A stretch of 40,529 nucleotides of DNA from Clostridia bacterium. GTDB lineage: Bacteria; Bacillota; Clostridia; Oscillospirales; RGIG5554. The position numbers and the translations under genes were made by a program. The notes below the pieces were generated by a model. The model was given only the letters and a program-made list of their open reading frames with translations, was not told the origin of the DNA and did no database searches. Shown here one piece after another: positions 1 to 8,662 of this stretch; positions within the stretch are counted from its first letter, which is position 1, and the number at the start of each line of letters is the position of its first letter. The stretch lies in assembly GCA_017507855.1 (NCBI GenBank), contig JAFWAE010000039.1:1-40529 (forward strand). The letters run 5' to 3'.

Positions 1-14
1 TAGTCTACATAGAA

Positions 15-34
15 GCATTTGTGTCTACAAATGC
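15..34. repeat. Short perfect inverted repeat
   Basis: Arms GCATTTG (15-21) and CAAATGC (28-34) are separated by 6 nt. No poly-T tract follows on either strand, so it is not a clear terminator. It lies beyond the terminator of the amino acid ABC operon and could be a regulatory site of an off-window gene. No function can be assigned. Confidence 0.35.
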
Positions 35-47
35 AGTGCTTGTCAAG

Positions 48-88
48 AAAAAAGGACAGAGATTGCATTTGCTTTCTCTATCCTTTTT
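48..88 (-). terminator. Rho-independent terminator of the amino acid ABC operon
   Basis: Arms 51-62 and 75-86 form a 12-bp stem with one G-T wobble and a 12-nt loop. On the minus strand the 3' arm runs into TTTTTT. It lies about 80 bp after the stop codon of the ATPase gene. The plus strand also ends in a T run, so it may act in both directions. Confidence 0.7.
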
Positions 89-168
89 CCTGTCGGTAGG
101 TAACGTATTTTATTAAATTTCAAAAACTGTCCTTAAGAACACGCGCCATACACGGAGAGTTTTTTTGT

Positions 169-891
169 TTACAGAACCTTACCCAGAAAATCCTTCAGGC
201 GCTGAGTTTGAGGGTGCTCAAACAATTCTTCGGGAGGACCTTGTTCCACCAGGCGGCCTTTGTCAAAAAAGCACACACGGGTGGCGATCTGGCGGGCAAA
301 TCCCATTTCATGGGTCACGATCAGCATGGTCATGCCTTCATCCGCCAAAGAGGCGATCACATCCAGCACTTCGCCCACCATTTCGGGGTCCAAGGCGCTG
401 GTCGGTTCGTCAAAAAGCATGATCTGGGGGTCGTTAAGCAGGGCGCGCACAATGGCGATGCGCTGCTTTTCGCCGCCGGAAAGCTGAGCGGGATAGGCGT
501 TTTCCTTGTCGGAAAGGCCTACGCGCGCCAACAGGGCGCGGGCCTGCTCTTCCGCCTCGGCTTTGGTTTTCAGCTTGTGATGTACGGGAGCCAGCGTCAT
601 GTTTTGCAGTACGGTCAAATGGGGAAACAGGTTGAAATGCTGAAATACCATACCCATTTTACGGCGCAACAGATTTACGTTGGCCTTGGAGGAGAGGATC
701 TCCTCTCCGTCAATTTTGATGCTGCCGGAAGAAGCTTGCTCTAGGCAGTTCAAACAACGCAAAAAGGTGGATTTTCCGGAGCCGGAGGGGCCGATGATGA
801 CGATCTTTTCGCCCTTTTTTACGTCCAAGCACACATCGTCTACCACTACGTGGTCGCCGAAGGCCTTAAACAAATTTTTAACGCTTATCAC
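169..891 (-). CDS. Polar amino acid ABC transporter, ATP-binding protein (GlnQ/HisP type)
   Basis: This is the cytoplasmic ATPase that powers amino acid uptake through the adjacent permease. With the GTG start at 891 it has 241 residues, the usual GlnQ-family length. Visible motifs are Walker [10 protein letters not shown] (about 34-42), a Q-loop in [11 protein letters not shown], the ABC signature LSGGEKQR, Walker [13 protein letters not shown] and the switch histidine in VTHEMGF. A strong AAAGGAGG (902-909) precedes two in-frame GTG codons, at 897 (4 nt spacing) and 891 (10 nt). The start at 891 gives the normal family N-terminus MISVKNLF. An upstream in-frame ATG at 918 lies before this ribosome binding site and is less likely. 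The gene overlaps the permease end by 14 bp, implying translational coupling. Family is certain; the exact amino acid (glutamine, arginine, cystine or other) is not shown. Confidence 0.93.
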   Translation of the reverse strand: MISVKNLFKAFGDHVVVDDVCLDVKKGEKIVIIGPSGSGKSTFLRCLNCLEQASSGSIKIDGEEILSSKANVNLLRRKMGMVFQHFNLFPHLTVLQNMTLAPVHHKLKTKAEAEEQARALLARVGLSDKENAYPAQLSGGEKQRIAIVRALLNDPQIMLFDEPTSALDPEMVGEVLDVIASLADEGMTMLIVTHEMGFARQIATRVCFFDKGRLVEQGPPEELFEHPQTQRLKDFLGKVL

Positions 892-1603
892 CTGCACGCA
901 TCCTCCTTTCCAACGCACTCATCAGCGCGGTCAGCAAAATGACACCCAACAGGTAAATAAAGGCTGTGATCAGCAGAGGACCGATGGGTTCGTAAGTGAT
1001 ACCGATGATGATAAAAGCCGCCTTCGTCAGATCTTGCACGGGGATATAACCCACGATAGCCGTTTCCTTGAACAGGGCGATGAATTCGTTAAGCATGGCG
1101 GGAAGGATGTTCTTCACCGCCTGGGGCAAAATGACGTACCACATGGTGGACGTGTAGGAAAGGCCCAAGGAGCGGCCCGCCTCCATTTGCCCGCGATCCA
1201 CTGCCATAATACCGCTTCGGAATACCTCGGCGGTGTAGGCACCGCTGTTGATACCAAAGGCGATCACGGCAATGAGCAGGGTGCTGATATTGACGGAAGC
1301 AAAGATGATGTAATAGGTGATGAGCAGCAAAACCATCATGGGAATTCCGCGGATGATAGTCAAATACACGCTGCAAATGCGGTCCAACACCTTCAGTTTG
1401 CCCGTGTAGGCGTGGGACACGCGCACCACAGCCACCAAAAGGCCGATCACCAGGCCCAGGGCAATAGCGCCCAAGGTGATGATCAGGGTGTTGCCCAAGC
1501 CCCTGAGAATCTGCAACCAACGGTCGTCTTCCACCAGGGCTAATTCAAAAACCGTTTGCAGCTCGGCCCAAATGGCTTGGAAAAAGGCTGCCAGCTTATT
1601 CAT
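878..1603 (-). CDS. Polar amino acid ABC transporter, permease (HisM/GlnP type)
   Basis: This 241-residue integral membrane protein has several hydrophobic helices (about residues 37-60, 85-110, 205-230). It carries the EAA loop that contacts the ATPase, seen as [20 protein letters not shown] near the middle. That pattern belongs to the His/Glu/Gln/Arg/opine permease family. The N-terminal 30 residues are a longer amphipathic lead than in many homologues. It overlaps the binding-protein gene by 8 bp upstream and the ATPase gene by 14 bp downstream, so the three genes are one operon. With a single permease gene, the channel is probably a homodimer. Confidence 0.93.
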   Translation of the reverse strand: MNKLAAFFQAIWAELQTVFELALVEDDRWLQILRGLGNTLIITLGAIALGLVIGLLVAVVRVSHAYTGKLKVLDRICSVYLTIIRGIPMMVLLLITYYIIFASVNISTLLIAVIAFGINSGAYTAEVFRSGIMAVDRGQMEAGRSLGLSYTSTMWYVILPQAVKNILPAMLNEFIALFKETAIVGYIPVQDLTKAAFIIIGITYEPIGPLLITAFIYLLGVILLTALMSALERRMRAGDKR

Positions 1604-2354
1604 TGATATACTTGTCCATCAAAGCGTCGTAGCGGCCGTCTTCCTTCATGTCGGCGATCACTTTGTTGATCACTTCCAGCAGTTCGGTGTTGCCCTTGGC
1701 CACAGCGGCGGCGTAGAACTCATCCTCAAAGGGATCTTCCAAAATGGTCAACTCGGGGTTGGCCTTGACAAACTCGCGAGCAGGCAGGTTGTCGATGATT
1801 ACGCAGTCCACCTTGCCGTTTTTCAGGTCCATAACGGCGTCGGCACCCTTTTCATAAGGAGTGACGATGGCGCCTTCGATGTCAGAAGCGTAGATAAAGC
1901 CGGTGGTGGCGTTCTGCGTGCCGATCTTGGTGCCTTCGCCCAGATCATCCAGGGACTGCACGGGGGATTCGGCGCGGGTGATAACCACCTGGGTGGCCTG
2001 CACGTAGGGGGTGGAGAAGTCCACACTCTTTTGACGCTCTTCGGTGATGGTCAGACCGGCCAGACCGATGTCCATTTTACCGGATTTCACGCCAGCCAGG
2101 ATGGAGTTGAACTGCACGTCCATGATTTCCAGCTTGACATTCAGCTCGTCGGCGATGTACTGAGCCAGTTCCATATCAAAACCGGTAGCCTTGTCGCCTT
2201 CATAGTACTCGTAGGGAGGGAATTCGGCGTTGGTACCTACGTACAGCACGCCGCTTTCTTTGATCTCGTCCAGGGAGCGGTGACCGCAGGAGCCCAGGAA
2301 GATGCAGCAGGCCACAGCCAGCACGAGACAAAGAATTACAGAGATCTTTTTCAT
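1596..2354 (-). CDS. Polar amino acid ABC transporter, substrate-binding lipoprotein
   Basis: This 252-residue protein is made from an ATG at 2354 preceded by AGAAGG. The longer open frame to 2417 runs through the promoter and is not used. A short basic N-terminus (MKKIS), a hydrophobic helix and the lipobox LGSC mark a lipoprotein of the cell surface. The mature part is a family 3 bacterial extracellular solute-binding protein (PF00497). Typical blocks are GVLYVGTNAEFPPYEY, GFDMELAQYIADEL, MDIGLAGLTITEER and the late KVDCVIIDN. It delivers a polar amino acid to the permease encoded just downstream. The ligand cannot be read from sequence alone. Confidence 0.93.
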   Translation of the reverse strand: MKKISVILCLVLAVACCIFLGSCGHRSLDEIKESGVLYVGTNAEFPPYEYYEGDKATGFDMELAQYIADELNVKLEIMDVQFNSILAGVKSGKMDIGLAGLTITEERQKSVDFSTPYVQATQVVITRAESPVQSLDDLGEGTKIGTQNATTGFIYASDIEGAIVTPYEKGADAVMDLKNGKVDCVIIDNLPAREFVKANPELTILEDPFEDEFYAAAVAKGNTELLEVINKVIADMKEDGRYDALMDKYINE

Positions 2355-2388
2355 AATGAGAGCCTTCTTTCTTGATTTGTTAACAAAA

Positions 2389-2417
2389 ATTATATATGAG
2401 AAAACCGGAAAAAGCAA
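2389..2417 (-). promoter_or_regulatory. Sigma-A promoter of the amino acid ABC operon
   Basis: On the minus strand the -35 is TTGCTT (2412-2417) and the -10 is TATAAT (2389-2394), with exactly 17 nt between. It lies 35 bp upstream of the binding-protein ATG. Confidence 0.8.
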
Positions 2418-2428
2418 GCATTTTCCCG
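2401..2428 (-). terminator. Candidate terminator of the thrS-DUF3810 unit
   Basis: CGGGAAAA (2428-2421) can pair with TTTTTCCG (2413-2406), giving 8 bp with one G-T pair and a 7-nt loop, followed by TTTT on the minus strand. It overlaps the -35 region of the next promoter. The stem is AT-rich, so it may be weak. Confidence 0.4.
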
Positions 2429-2453
2429 TTTTTTCTTTGATAAAACTCTTTTT

Positions 2454-3584
2454 TCAGTGGATTTGAAGGGTCAAAAACCAGCGTACGGCCCATTGGGTCA
2501 CGTTCCCGTAGCTGAGCACGCCGTCCTTTTGGCCTTGGGCTTGCAGATAAGCGTTGTTGATGGAAGAGGAGACCTTTTCCGCCGTCCCTCCCTCAAACTG
2601 TTTTAAATAAGCGTTATAGGCCGCAAGCTCTGTGCGAAGCTTGGGAGAGCGGGTCTCCATGGCCTGCTTATACAGGGAAGAGGAAGAATCGTACAGGTCG
2701 TTGAGCACGTAGATGAGCACCGACATGTAGCCGCTGTAGCGCACGTAGTCATCCGGCGAATGGATGCAGGCCAAAAAGGCAATGAAATTGGCTTCGTCCT
2801 CCCGGGCAATGCCCCGTTGATGGGCCAGCTCGTGAGCCATAGTGGCAGGGATCGTAAAGGCGGGAAAGGAAGTGTTGACGTTGCTTTCGCCGGTATAAGG
2901 GGTGAAGATGCCGGAGATCATGGTGTGGGCCATGAGGTCAGAGAGCCAAACGGGCTTGGGACGGGTGCGAAGGGGTGACAAAAAGGGCATATCCTTCACA
3001 ATGACGTCGTACCCTTGCTGGACCATTTCGGCGGTTTCGTAAAAGCCAAGGGGAAGTTGAGAGCCTTTTTCGCTCACCGTGATGCCTGCCGCCAGCTCGC
3101 CGCTTTCCTCCAGCAGCCAAAGGGCAGTTTGGTAAAGATCCTGCTCACTCAGCGGAGAAGAGGTATCCATATCCAGATTTTCAGCTACCGTATAGCGGCT
3201 GTGGTTGGCCCCCAGTAAAAGCAGGTACAGGATCATCAGCACAGCCAGCACGCCGCTGACGGCGCGCAGCAAATGACCCACCGCCTTTTCGTTGGAGGTT
3301 TTACATATAAAAACGATGGAGCCGACGATGAAGGGAAGCGCGCCTAAAGCTGCGATCAGCAACAGGATCTCGCCCAGGGAAAAGGGAAAGATCTGGGTAA
3401 GACCGGCCACCAGATACGTGGCCCAACGGCCGATCCCCCTGGCAAACAAATACTCAGCTCCCCAGGGCCAAAGACGCAGGGCAAAATTCAGCACCAAGGC
3501 CGCCACACCGGCTACGATCAGGGCAAGCCAAAGGGGATGCCCGGAAAAAACGCGGTTTTTCCGGGCATTTGAAAGGCGAGACAT
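2454..3584 (-). CDS. DUF3810 family membrane protein with a HELAH zinc-peptidase-like motif
   Basis: This 376-residue protein has three predicted N-terminal membrane helices (about 17-36, 70-95, 108-126) followed by an outer domain. The motif HELAHQRG (residues 251-258) and the later EDEANF fit a gluzincin-type zinc site (H251, E252, H255 plus a downstream acid). These features match DUF3810, a family common in Firmicutes and Bacteroidetes. A role as a membrane-anchored metallopeptidase is inferred; its substrate is unknown. The start at 3584 lies 3 bp after the thrS stop codon, so it is probably co-transcribed with thrS under T-box control, which is an unusual partner for a peptidase. Confidence 0.8.
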   Translation of the reverse strand: MSRLSNARKNRVFSGHPLWLALIVAGVAALVLNFALRLWPWGAEYLFARGIGRWATYLVAGLTQIFPFSLGEILLLIAALGALPFIVGSIVFICKTSNEKAVGHLLRAVSGVLAVLMILYLLLLGANHSRYTVAENLDMDTSSPLSEQDLYQTALWLLEESGELAAGITVSEKGSQLPLGFYETAEMVQQGYDVIVKDMPFLSPLRTRPKPVWLSDLMAHTMISGIFTPYTGESNVNTSFPAFTIPATMAHELAHQRGIAREDEANFIAFLACIHSPDDYVRYSGYMSVLIYVLNDLYDSSSSLYKQAMETRSPKLRTELAAYNAYLKQFEGGTAEKVSSSINNAYLQAQGQKDGVLSYGNVTQWAVRWFLTLQIH

Positions 3585-3587
3585 TGC

Positions 3588-5531
3588 TTACTTGATGGCC
3601 TTGGAGTTGTTTTCCTCCAACAGCATAGCCAATACGTCGTCAAGGCTCATGGCGCCCAGGTCCACGCCGCCGCGGCTACGCACGGATACGGTGTTTTCCT
3701 GCAACTCCTTGTCGCCTACAACCAACATATAGTTGATCTTTTCCATCTGGGCCTCGCGGATCTTGTAACCGATCTTTTCATTGCGGGCATCGGCTTCCAC
3801 GCGCAGACCGGCGGCCTGCAGGCGGGCTGCCACTTCCTTGGCGTAATCCAGCTGGCGCTCGCTGATGGGAAGCACCTTCACCTGGGTGGGGGAGAGCCAC
3901 AAAGGCAGGGCGCCGGCGTATTTTTCGATCAGGTAGGCCAGCGTGCGCTCGTAGCAGCCCATAGAGGTGCGATGGATGATATAAGGACGCTTCTTCTGGC
4001 CGTCCGCATCCGTGTACTCCATGCCAAATTGCTCGGCCAAAAGCTGGTCAATCTGAATGGTGACGATGGTGTCTTCCTTACCGAAAACGTTATGATATTG
4101 GATGTCCAGCTTGGGGCCGTAAAAAGCGGCCTCGTCGATACCGATGGTATATTTCACGTCCAGATCGTCCAGAATGCGCCCCATAATGCTTTGGGCTTCT
4201 TCCCATTGCTCGGGTGTGCCGATATATTTGGAGGTGTTGTTGGGATCCCACTGGGAGAAGCGGAAGCTGCAGTCTTCCAGAATGCCCAGCGTACCCAGCA
4301 TATGCTTGGCCAGCTCCAGACAGCCGCGGAATTCATCTTCCAGCTGGTCGGGACGCAGGACCAAATGGCCTTCGGAAATCGTAAACTGACGCACGCGGAT
4401 CAAACCGTGCATTTCACCCGAGTCCTCGTTACGGAACAGGGTAGAGGTCTCGCCGAAACGCATGGGCAGATCGCGGTAGGAACGGGCACGGTTCAGGAAA
4501 ACCTGATACTGGAAGGGGCAGGTCATGGGACGCATGGCAAAGCATTCTTTGGTCTCGTCATTGGGGTCGCCCAGCACGAACATGCCGTCCAGATAATGAT
4601 CCCAGTGGCCGGAGATCTTGTACAGCTCACGCTTGGCCATCAAGGGCGTTTTGGTCAGCAAATAGCCGCGGCGCTGCTCCTCATCTTCTACCCAGCGCTG
4701 CAACAGTTGCACCACACGGGCACCCTTGGGCAGTAAGATGGGCAGGCCTTGGCCGATCACGTCTACGGTGGTGAAAAATTCCAGCTCGCGGCCCAACTTG
4801 TTGTGGTCGCGTTTGCGGGCTTCTTCCATACGAGTGATATGAGCTTCCAGGTCGGCTGCCTTGGGATAGGCTGTGGCATAAATGCGCTGCAGCATCTTGC
4901 GTTTGCTGTCTCCGCGCCAATAGGCACCGGTGGAGGAGAGCAGGCGGAAGGCTTTCAAAGCGCCGGTGCTCATCAAATGGGGACCCGCACAAAGGTCGGT
5001 AAAGTCCCCCTGGCGGTAAAAGCTCAGTTCGGCCTCCTCAGGCAGATCCTCGATCAGCTCTACCTTGTAGGGCTGTCCCAGCTTTTCCATCAGGGCGATT
5101 CCCTCTGCGCGGGGCAGAGTAAAGCGCTCGAAGGGCAGGTTTTCTTTGATAATCTTTTTCATTTCCGCTTCGATCTTGGGCAGATCTTCGGGAGAGAAGG
5201 GCGTTTCCACGTCAAAATCGTAGTAAAAGCCGTCGTCAATGGCGGGGCCGATGGCCAGCTTGGCGTTGGGGTACAGGCGAAGCACGGCTTGAGCCAGTAC
5301 GTGGGAGGCGGTATGACGATAGGCGCGGCGGCCCTCCTCGTCGTCAAAGGTGACGAAGCGGACCTCGCAGTCCTGCATTAAGGGGGTGCGCAGGTCGCAT
5401 ACCTGTCCGTCGATCACGGCGGCGCAGGCCACACGGGCCAAGCCCTCGGAAATGTTTTTTGCCAATGCGATGGCGGCCTCGCCCTTGGGGAATTCCAAAG
5501 AGCTGCCGTCTTTCAGGGTAATGCGGATCAT
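3588..5531 (-). CDS. thrS: Threonine-tRNA ligase
   Basis: This enzyme charges tRNA-Thr in the cytoplasm. It is 647 residues, the normal full length. Domain order is TGS (1-62), the editing domain with HxxxH (H73, H77) and DLCAGPH, the class II catalytic core with RPMTCP (zinc cysteine), RNEDSGEMHGLIR and GIDEAAFYGPKLD, then the anticodon-binding domain starting near LPLWLSP and ending in a typical VSVRSRGG segment. The start ATG at 5531 is preceded by AAAGGA. Expression is set by the T-box leader directly upstream. The next gene, a DUF3810 protein, begins 3 bp after the stop. Confidence 0.97.
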   Translation of the reverse strand: MIRITLKDGSSLEFPKGEAAIALAKNISEGLARVACAAVIDGQVCDLRTPLMQDCEVRFVTFDDEEGRRAYRHTASHVLAQAVLRLYPNAKLAIGPAIDDGFYYDFDVETPFSPEDLPKIEAEMKKIIKENLPFERFTLPRAEGIALMEKLGQPYKVELIEDLPEEAELSFYRQGDFTDLCAGPHLMSTGALKAFRLLSSTGAYWRGDSKRKMLQRIYATAYPKAADLEAHITRMEEARKRDHNKLGRELEFFTTVDVIGQGLPILLPKGARVVQLLQRWVEDEEQRRGYLLTKTPLMAKRELYKISGHWDHYLDGMFVLGDPNDETKECFAMRPMTCPFQYQVFLNRARSYRDLPMRFGETSTLFRNEDSGEMHGLIRVRQFTISEGHLVLRPDQLEDEFRGCLELAKHMLGTLGILEDCSFRFSQWDPNNTSKYIGTPEQWEEAQSIMGRILDDLDVKYTIGIDEAAFYGPKLDIQYHNVFGKEDTIVTIQIDQLLAEQFGMEYTDADGQKKRPYIIHRTSMGCYERTLAYLIEKYAGALPLWLSPTQVKVLPISERQLDYAKEVAARLQAAGLRVEADARNEKIGYKIREAQMEKINYMLVVGDKELQENTVSVRSRGGVDLGAMSLDDVLAMLLEENNSKAIK

Positions 5532-5561
5532 ATGGATCGTTCCTTTCGTAAAAGATCAAAA

Positions 5562-5601
5562 ATAAAAACCCCCGTGCATACGTGTAGTATATGCACGGGG
5601 G
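5562..5601 (-). terminator. Regulated terminator of the thrS T-box leader
   Basis: CCCCCGTGCATA and TATGCACGGGGG form a perfect 12-bp stem (5569-5580 with 5590-5601) with a 9-nt loop, followed on the minus strand by TTTTTATT. It begins shortly after the T-box sequence, as expected for the terminator that competes with the antiterminator. Confidence 0.93.
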
Positions 5602-5821
5602 CAGCTTTTTACTTTGCTGCGGTTCCAACCCCGCCGAGCGCCTTTCCAAACGGAAAAGAAGCTCCTTTTCGTGCCTGTAACGGGGCAAGCCGTTTCGCCA
5701 TTTCCTGCGAAAAGCCGCGCAGGCGGTAATGACCGTCCAAGGTAAGGGGCTTTCAGCCAAGGCCTCTTTCTCTGTACAAGGGGGAGGGTCACCGTGTCCT
5801 GCGGATGCCGATTATTTAGTC
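5562..5821 (-). promoter_or_regulatory. T-box riboswitch leader of thrS
   Basis: On the minus strand a leader of about 290 nt precedes thrS. Landmarks are an AGAGA-type stem I start (5763-5770 region), the element GGCTGAAAGCC, and the conserved T-box GGGGTTGGAACCGC (5632-5619). The last corresponds to the family consensus GGGTGGNACCGCG and pairs with the uncharged tRNA acceptor end. It is followed by a strong terminator hairpin (5569-5601). A candidate threonine specifier codon ACC lies in the segment GGTCATTACCGCC on the 3' side of stem I, which is the expected side, but the specifier loop was not folded. Uncharged tRNA-Thr would be expected to prevent termination and raise thrS expression. 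Confidence 0.85.
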
Positions 5822-7036
5822 ATCTATATAATACTGCGAAGAATCGAACTTTGTCAAGGGGTCAATGACGCCGTCTTTCAAAATAATTTCATAATGCAGG
5901 TGAGGACCGGTGGAATATCCGGTGGAACCCACCAGCATGATCACTTGACCGCGCTTGACCTTTTGCCCTTTTTTCACCTTTAGCTTGCTGGCGTGGGCGT
6001 ACAGGGTGGAGACCCCGCCGCCGTGGTCAATGACCACATAGTTTCCGTAAGCATAATTCCAGCCTGCGGTAATGACTGTGCCATCGTTGGAGGCTACCAC
6101 GTCGTCTCCGGTATCGGCACCAATGTCCACACCCGTGTGATTGGATTTCTTTTTGGTAACAGGGTGGATACGGGGGCCAAACACGCAGGTGATGCGTCTT
6201 CGACCGGGGCAGGGCCACAAAAACTCGCCGCCCACGTATTGGCTTTGCTCCAGGCGGGTGTTTTCGGCGATTTGCTTGGCGATCTCCTTTTGGATACGCT
6301 CCATTTCCGCGTCGGACTGAGCCTCGGCTTCAATAGCGGCCTCCAGATCGCTTTCCAGCTCTTTAATATAGCTTTCCTGCTTTTTGCGCTGCTTGATCAC
6401 GTCGGCCTTTTGATCTTCCAGATCGGCCAGGGTGTTTTCCTGGGAGGCCTTCATCTGAGTCAGCTCCCCGCGCAATTCCTCGGCACTGGTTTTGGTTTGG
6501 CGGTATTGATCGATGATCTGGCGGTCATAGGCGGCAATATCGCGGATCAGGTCGTATTTGACCAGCAGATCGGAAAGGCTTTCCGAGCCGAAAAGGATCT
6601 CCAAGTAGCTGGCCTCACCGTTTTCATAGGCAATGGCAACGCGCTGCTTGAAAAGCTCGTACTGTTCGTCAATATCGGTATTCAAAGCAGAGATCTTTTG
6701 TTCCACGGCTAAGATCTGAGTGGCGTAGCCGGCCAACAGATTTTCCGCGTTTTCGATCTGGCTTTCCAAAGTGGCCACCGTTTGGTCCAATGCTTCTTTG
6801 ACTTTTAAGGCGTTTTTGGACTTGGAGGTGGTGTCTTTAATGGTTTTTTGAAGGGCCGCGTACTTGTCGGCCAGGGCTTTTTGTTCCTTTTCCAACTGGG
6901 CCAGCTTATTTTTGCCGGCAGCCAATTCGTCGGCAATGGAGGCTTCTGCTTGGGGAGCAGAGGCGGAAAAGAGACCGATCAGGCAAAAAGAAGCCAAAAG
7001 CAGGGAACAAAGGCGAAACAAAATGGGGTGTTTCAC
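5816..7036 (-). CDS. Secreted coiled-coil M23 (LytM) murein hydrolase, EnvC-like, FtsEX partner
   Basis: This 406-residue exported protein has an N-terminal signal peptide (hydrophobic about 8-27, cleavage near QAEA). A long coiled coil rich in Lys, Glu and Gln follows (about 33-260), then a C-terminal LytM/M23 endopeptidase domain. Zinc ligands are intact: H300 and D304 in HTGVD, and H379/H381 in PHLHYE. It should therefore be an active peptidoglycan peptidase rather than a degenerate activator like EnvC. It is encoded 21 bp after ftsX. Coiled-coil hydrolases such as PcsB, CwlO and EnvC are known to be gated by FtsEX, so this one is inferred to be the FtsEX effector in division or growth. 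The thrS promoter overlaps its 3' end. Confidence 0.9.
   Translation of the reverse strand: MKHPILFRLCSLLLASFCLIGLFSASAPQAEASIADELAAGKNKLAQLEKEQKALADKYAALQKTIKDTTSKSKNALKVKEALDQTVATLESQIENAENLLAGYATQILAVEQKISALNTDIDEQYELFKQRVAIAYENGEASYLEILFGSESLSDLLVKYDLIRDIAAYDRQIIDQYRQTKTSAEELRGELTQMKASQENTLADLEDQKADVIKQRKKQESYIKELESDLEAAIEAEAQSDAEMERIQKEIAKQIAENTRLEQSQYVGGEFLWPCPGRRRITCVFGPRIHPVTKKKSNHTGVDIGADTGDDVVASNDGTVITAGWNYAYGNYVVIDHGGGVSTLYAHASKLKVKKGQKVKRGQVIMLVGSTGYSTGPHLHYEIILKDGVIDPLTKFDSSQYYIDD
5828..5857 (-). promoter_or_regulatory. Promoter of the thrS T-box transcript
   Basis: On the minus strand a perfect -35 TTGACA (5852-5857) is followed after 18 nt by TATTAT (5828-5833). It lies inside the last codons of the M23 hydrolase gene and would start transcription near 5821, giving a leader length normal for a T-box. 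Confidence 0.7.
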
Positions 7037-7057
7037 AGGTTCACAAAGCTCCTTTCC

Positions 7058-7948
7058 TTAAGCCTTTAAGTATTTACGGATGGAGATCAAGCCACCCAGG
7101 GAGCCCAGCGCGATGCTGATGCCGCCAAAGATCCAGCCGATGGAAGCGGCGACTCGGTCCCAGGGGAGCAGTTGCAGGATCTCACCTTGGTTGACCACCT
7201 TATCGAAAATATAAATATAAATATACCATTCGATAGAGAAGGCCACCAGGGCGGCAAAGGCCCCTAACAGAACGCCCTCTATGACGAAAGGCCAGCGGAT
7301 AAACCAGTTTGTGGCGCCCACGTAGCGCATGATCTCGATCTCGTGGCGGCGGGCGTTGATGGTCAGCTTGATGGTGTTGGCTACGATGAACAGAGAGACC
7401 GTGCCTAAAATGACCAAGAACCAGGTACAGATCAGCCCTACGATATTTTGGGTCTGGGTCAGGCTTTGCACGAAATCGCGGCGGTCGCGCACTTTTACGA
7501 TGCCATCGATCTGGCCCACGGAATAGACGGTCTGGTCAAACAGCTTCATATCTTTTAGAGTAATGTGATAGCTGTGTTTGATGGGGTTGTCATCCTCCAA
7601 TCCATCCAAAATAGCCCCGTCCTCTCCCAAGGACTCGCGGTACTGACGTAGGGCCTCGTCCTTGGACACGAAGGTGACGGCTTGCACGTTTTCGATCTTG
7701 CGAAGGGAGGAGGCCACCTCGGTAATGTCGTCGTCCGTCAATTCGGGATCCAAAAAAAGCACGATCTCGTTGACAGATTGGATGGCGTTGATGTTGTAGG
7801 TGATGTTATAACTCACCAGAGAAAAGGAACCCATCAAAACCAGGCAGGAGCAAAGCACGGCTACGGAGGCCAGGCTCATCATACCGTTGCGGAAGATCCC
7901 CTCCACGGCTTGCCTCAAAAAGAAGCCCAAACGAAAATTACGAAACAT
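7058..7948 (-). CDS. ftsX: Cell division ABC transporter-like permease FtsX
   Basis: This 296-residue membrane protein has the FtsX layout: a cytoplasmic start, first helix (about 24-46), an extracellular domain (about 50-165), then three C-terminal helices. Conserved FtsX signatures are the late TINARRHEIEIMRYVGATN loop, which contacts FtsE, and FVIEGVLLG. It passes FtsE ATPase conformational change to the extracellular hydrolase. The start is 3 bp after ftsE, and the M23 hydrolase gene follows 21 bp downstream. The unusual tract YIYIYIF occurs in the third helix region. Confidence 0.95.
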   Translation of the reverse strand: MFRNFRLGFFLRQAVEGIFRNGMMSLASVAVLCSCLVLMGSFSLVSYNITYNINAIQSVNEIVLFLDPELTDDDITEVASSLRKIENVQAVTFVSKDEALRQYRESLGEDGAILDGLEDDNPIKHSYHITLKDMKLFDQTVYSVGQIDGIVKVRDRRDFVQSLTQTQNIVGLICTWFLVILGTVSLFIVANTIKLTINARRHEIEIMRYVGATNWFIRWPFVIEGVLLGAFAALVAFSIEWYIYIYIFDKVVNQGEILQLLPWDRVAASIGWIFGGISIALGSLGGLISIRKYLKA

Positions 7949-7951
7949 AGC

Positions 7952-8620
7952 TTAGCCCCCCACTCTGTCGTTGATCACGCAACCATGGGAAATTTCCACA
8001 TACCGTTTTTTCATGTAGCGGACCAAGGCGTGCTCGTGGGTAATGACGATCACGGTGGTGCCCTGCTCGTTGATACGGCGGAACAGCTCCATGATCTCCA
8101 GGGACATTTTGGGGTCTACGTTGCCGGTGGGCTCGTCAGCCAAAATGACTCGAGGGTTGTTGACCAGGGCTCTGGCGATGGCTGCGCGCTGCTGTTCGCC
8201 GCCGGAAAGCTCGCGGGGGAAGCGACGGGCTTTGTCGGCCAGGTCCACCAGATTGAGGATGTAGGGCACACGCTTGCGCACGATGCGGTCGGAAGCGCCG
8301 ATAACCTTCATGGCAAAGGCCACGTTTTCGTATACGGTTTTGTTCTCGATCAGGCGAAAATCCTGAAAGACTACGCCCAGGGTGCGGCGCAGGCGGGGGA
8401 CGTCCCTGTCGCGCAGGCGGGAAAGGTTAAAATTGTTTACGCGGATCACGCCGGAGGAGCATTTTTCCTCGCGGGTGATCAGCTTGGACAGCGTAGTTTT
8501 ACCTGCGCCGGATTGCCCGATGATAAACACAAATTCCCCGTCCTCGATGGTTAAGGAAAAATCGTTGAGGGCTTTTGTGCCGTTGGGATATTTCATTGTG
8601 ACATTTTGAAATTCGATCAT
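7952..8620 (-). CDS. ftsE: Cell division ATP-binding protein FtsE
   Basis: This 222-residue cytoplasmic ABC ATPase is the normal FtsE length. It carries Walker A GQSGAGKTT (35-43), the Q-loop VFQDFRLI, signature LSGGEQQR, Walker B VILADEPTGNVDP and the switch His in ITHEHAL. VFQDFRLIENKTVYENVAFAM is a strong FtsE fingerprint, and pairing with ftsX immediately downstream confirms the call. The ATG at 8620 is preceded by GAGGATA. The 42-bp gap to the upstream regulator gene shows no clear terminator, so the regulator transcript may read into ftsE. Confidence 0.95.
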   Translation of the reverse strand: MIEFQNVTMKYPNGTKALNDFSLTIEDGEFVFIIGQSGAGKTTLSKLITREEKCSSGVIRVNNFNLSRLRDRDVPRLRRTLGVVFQDFRLIENKTVYENVAFAMKVIGASDRIVRKRVPYILNLVDLADKARRFPRELSGGEQQRAAIARALVNNPRVILADEPTGNVDPKMSLEIMELFRRINEQGTTVIVITHEHALVRYMKKRYVEISHGCVINDRVGG

Positions 8621-8662
8621 ACAGGCGTTTATCCTCGCAGTCGTATTTGAAAGGGAAAAGAA

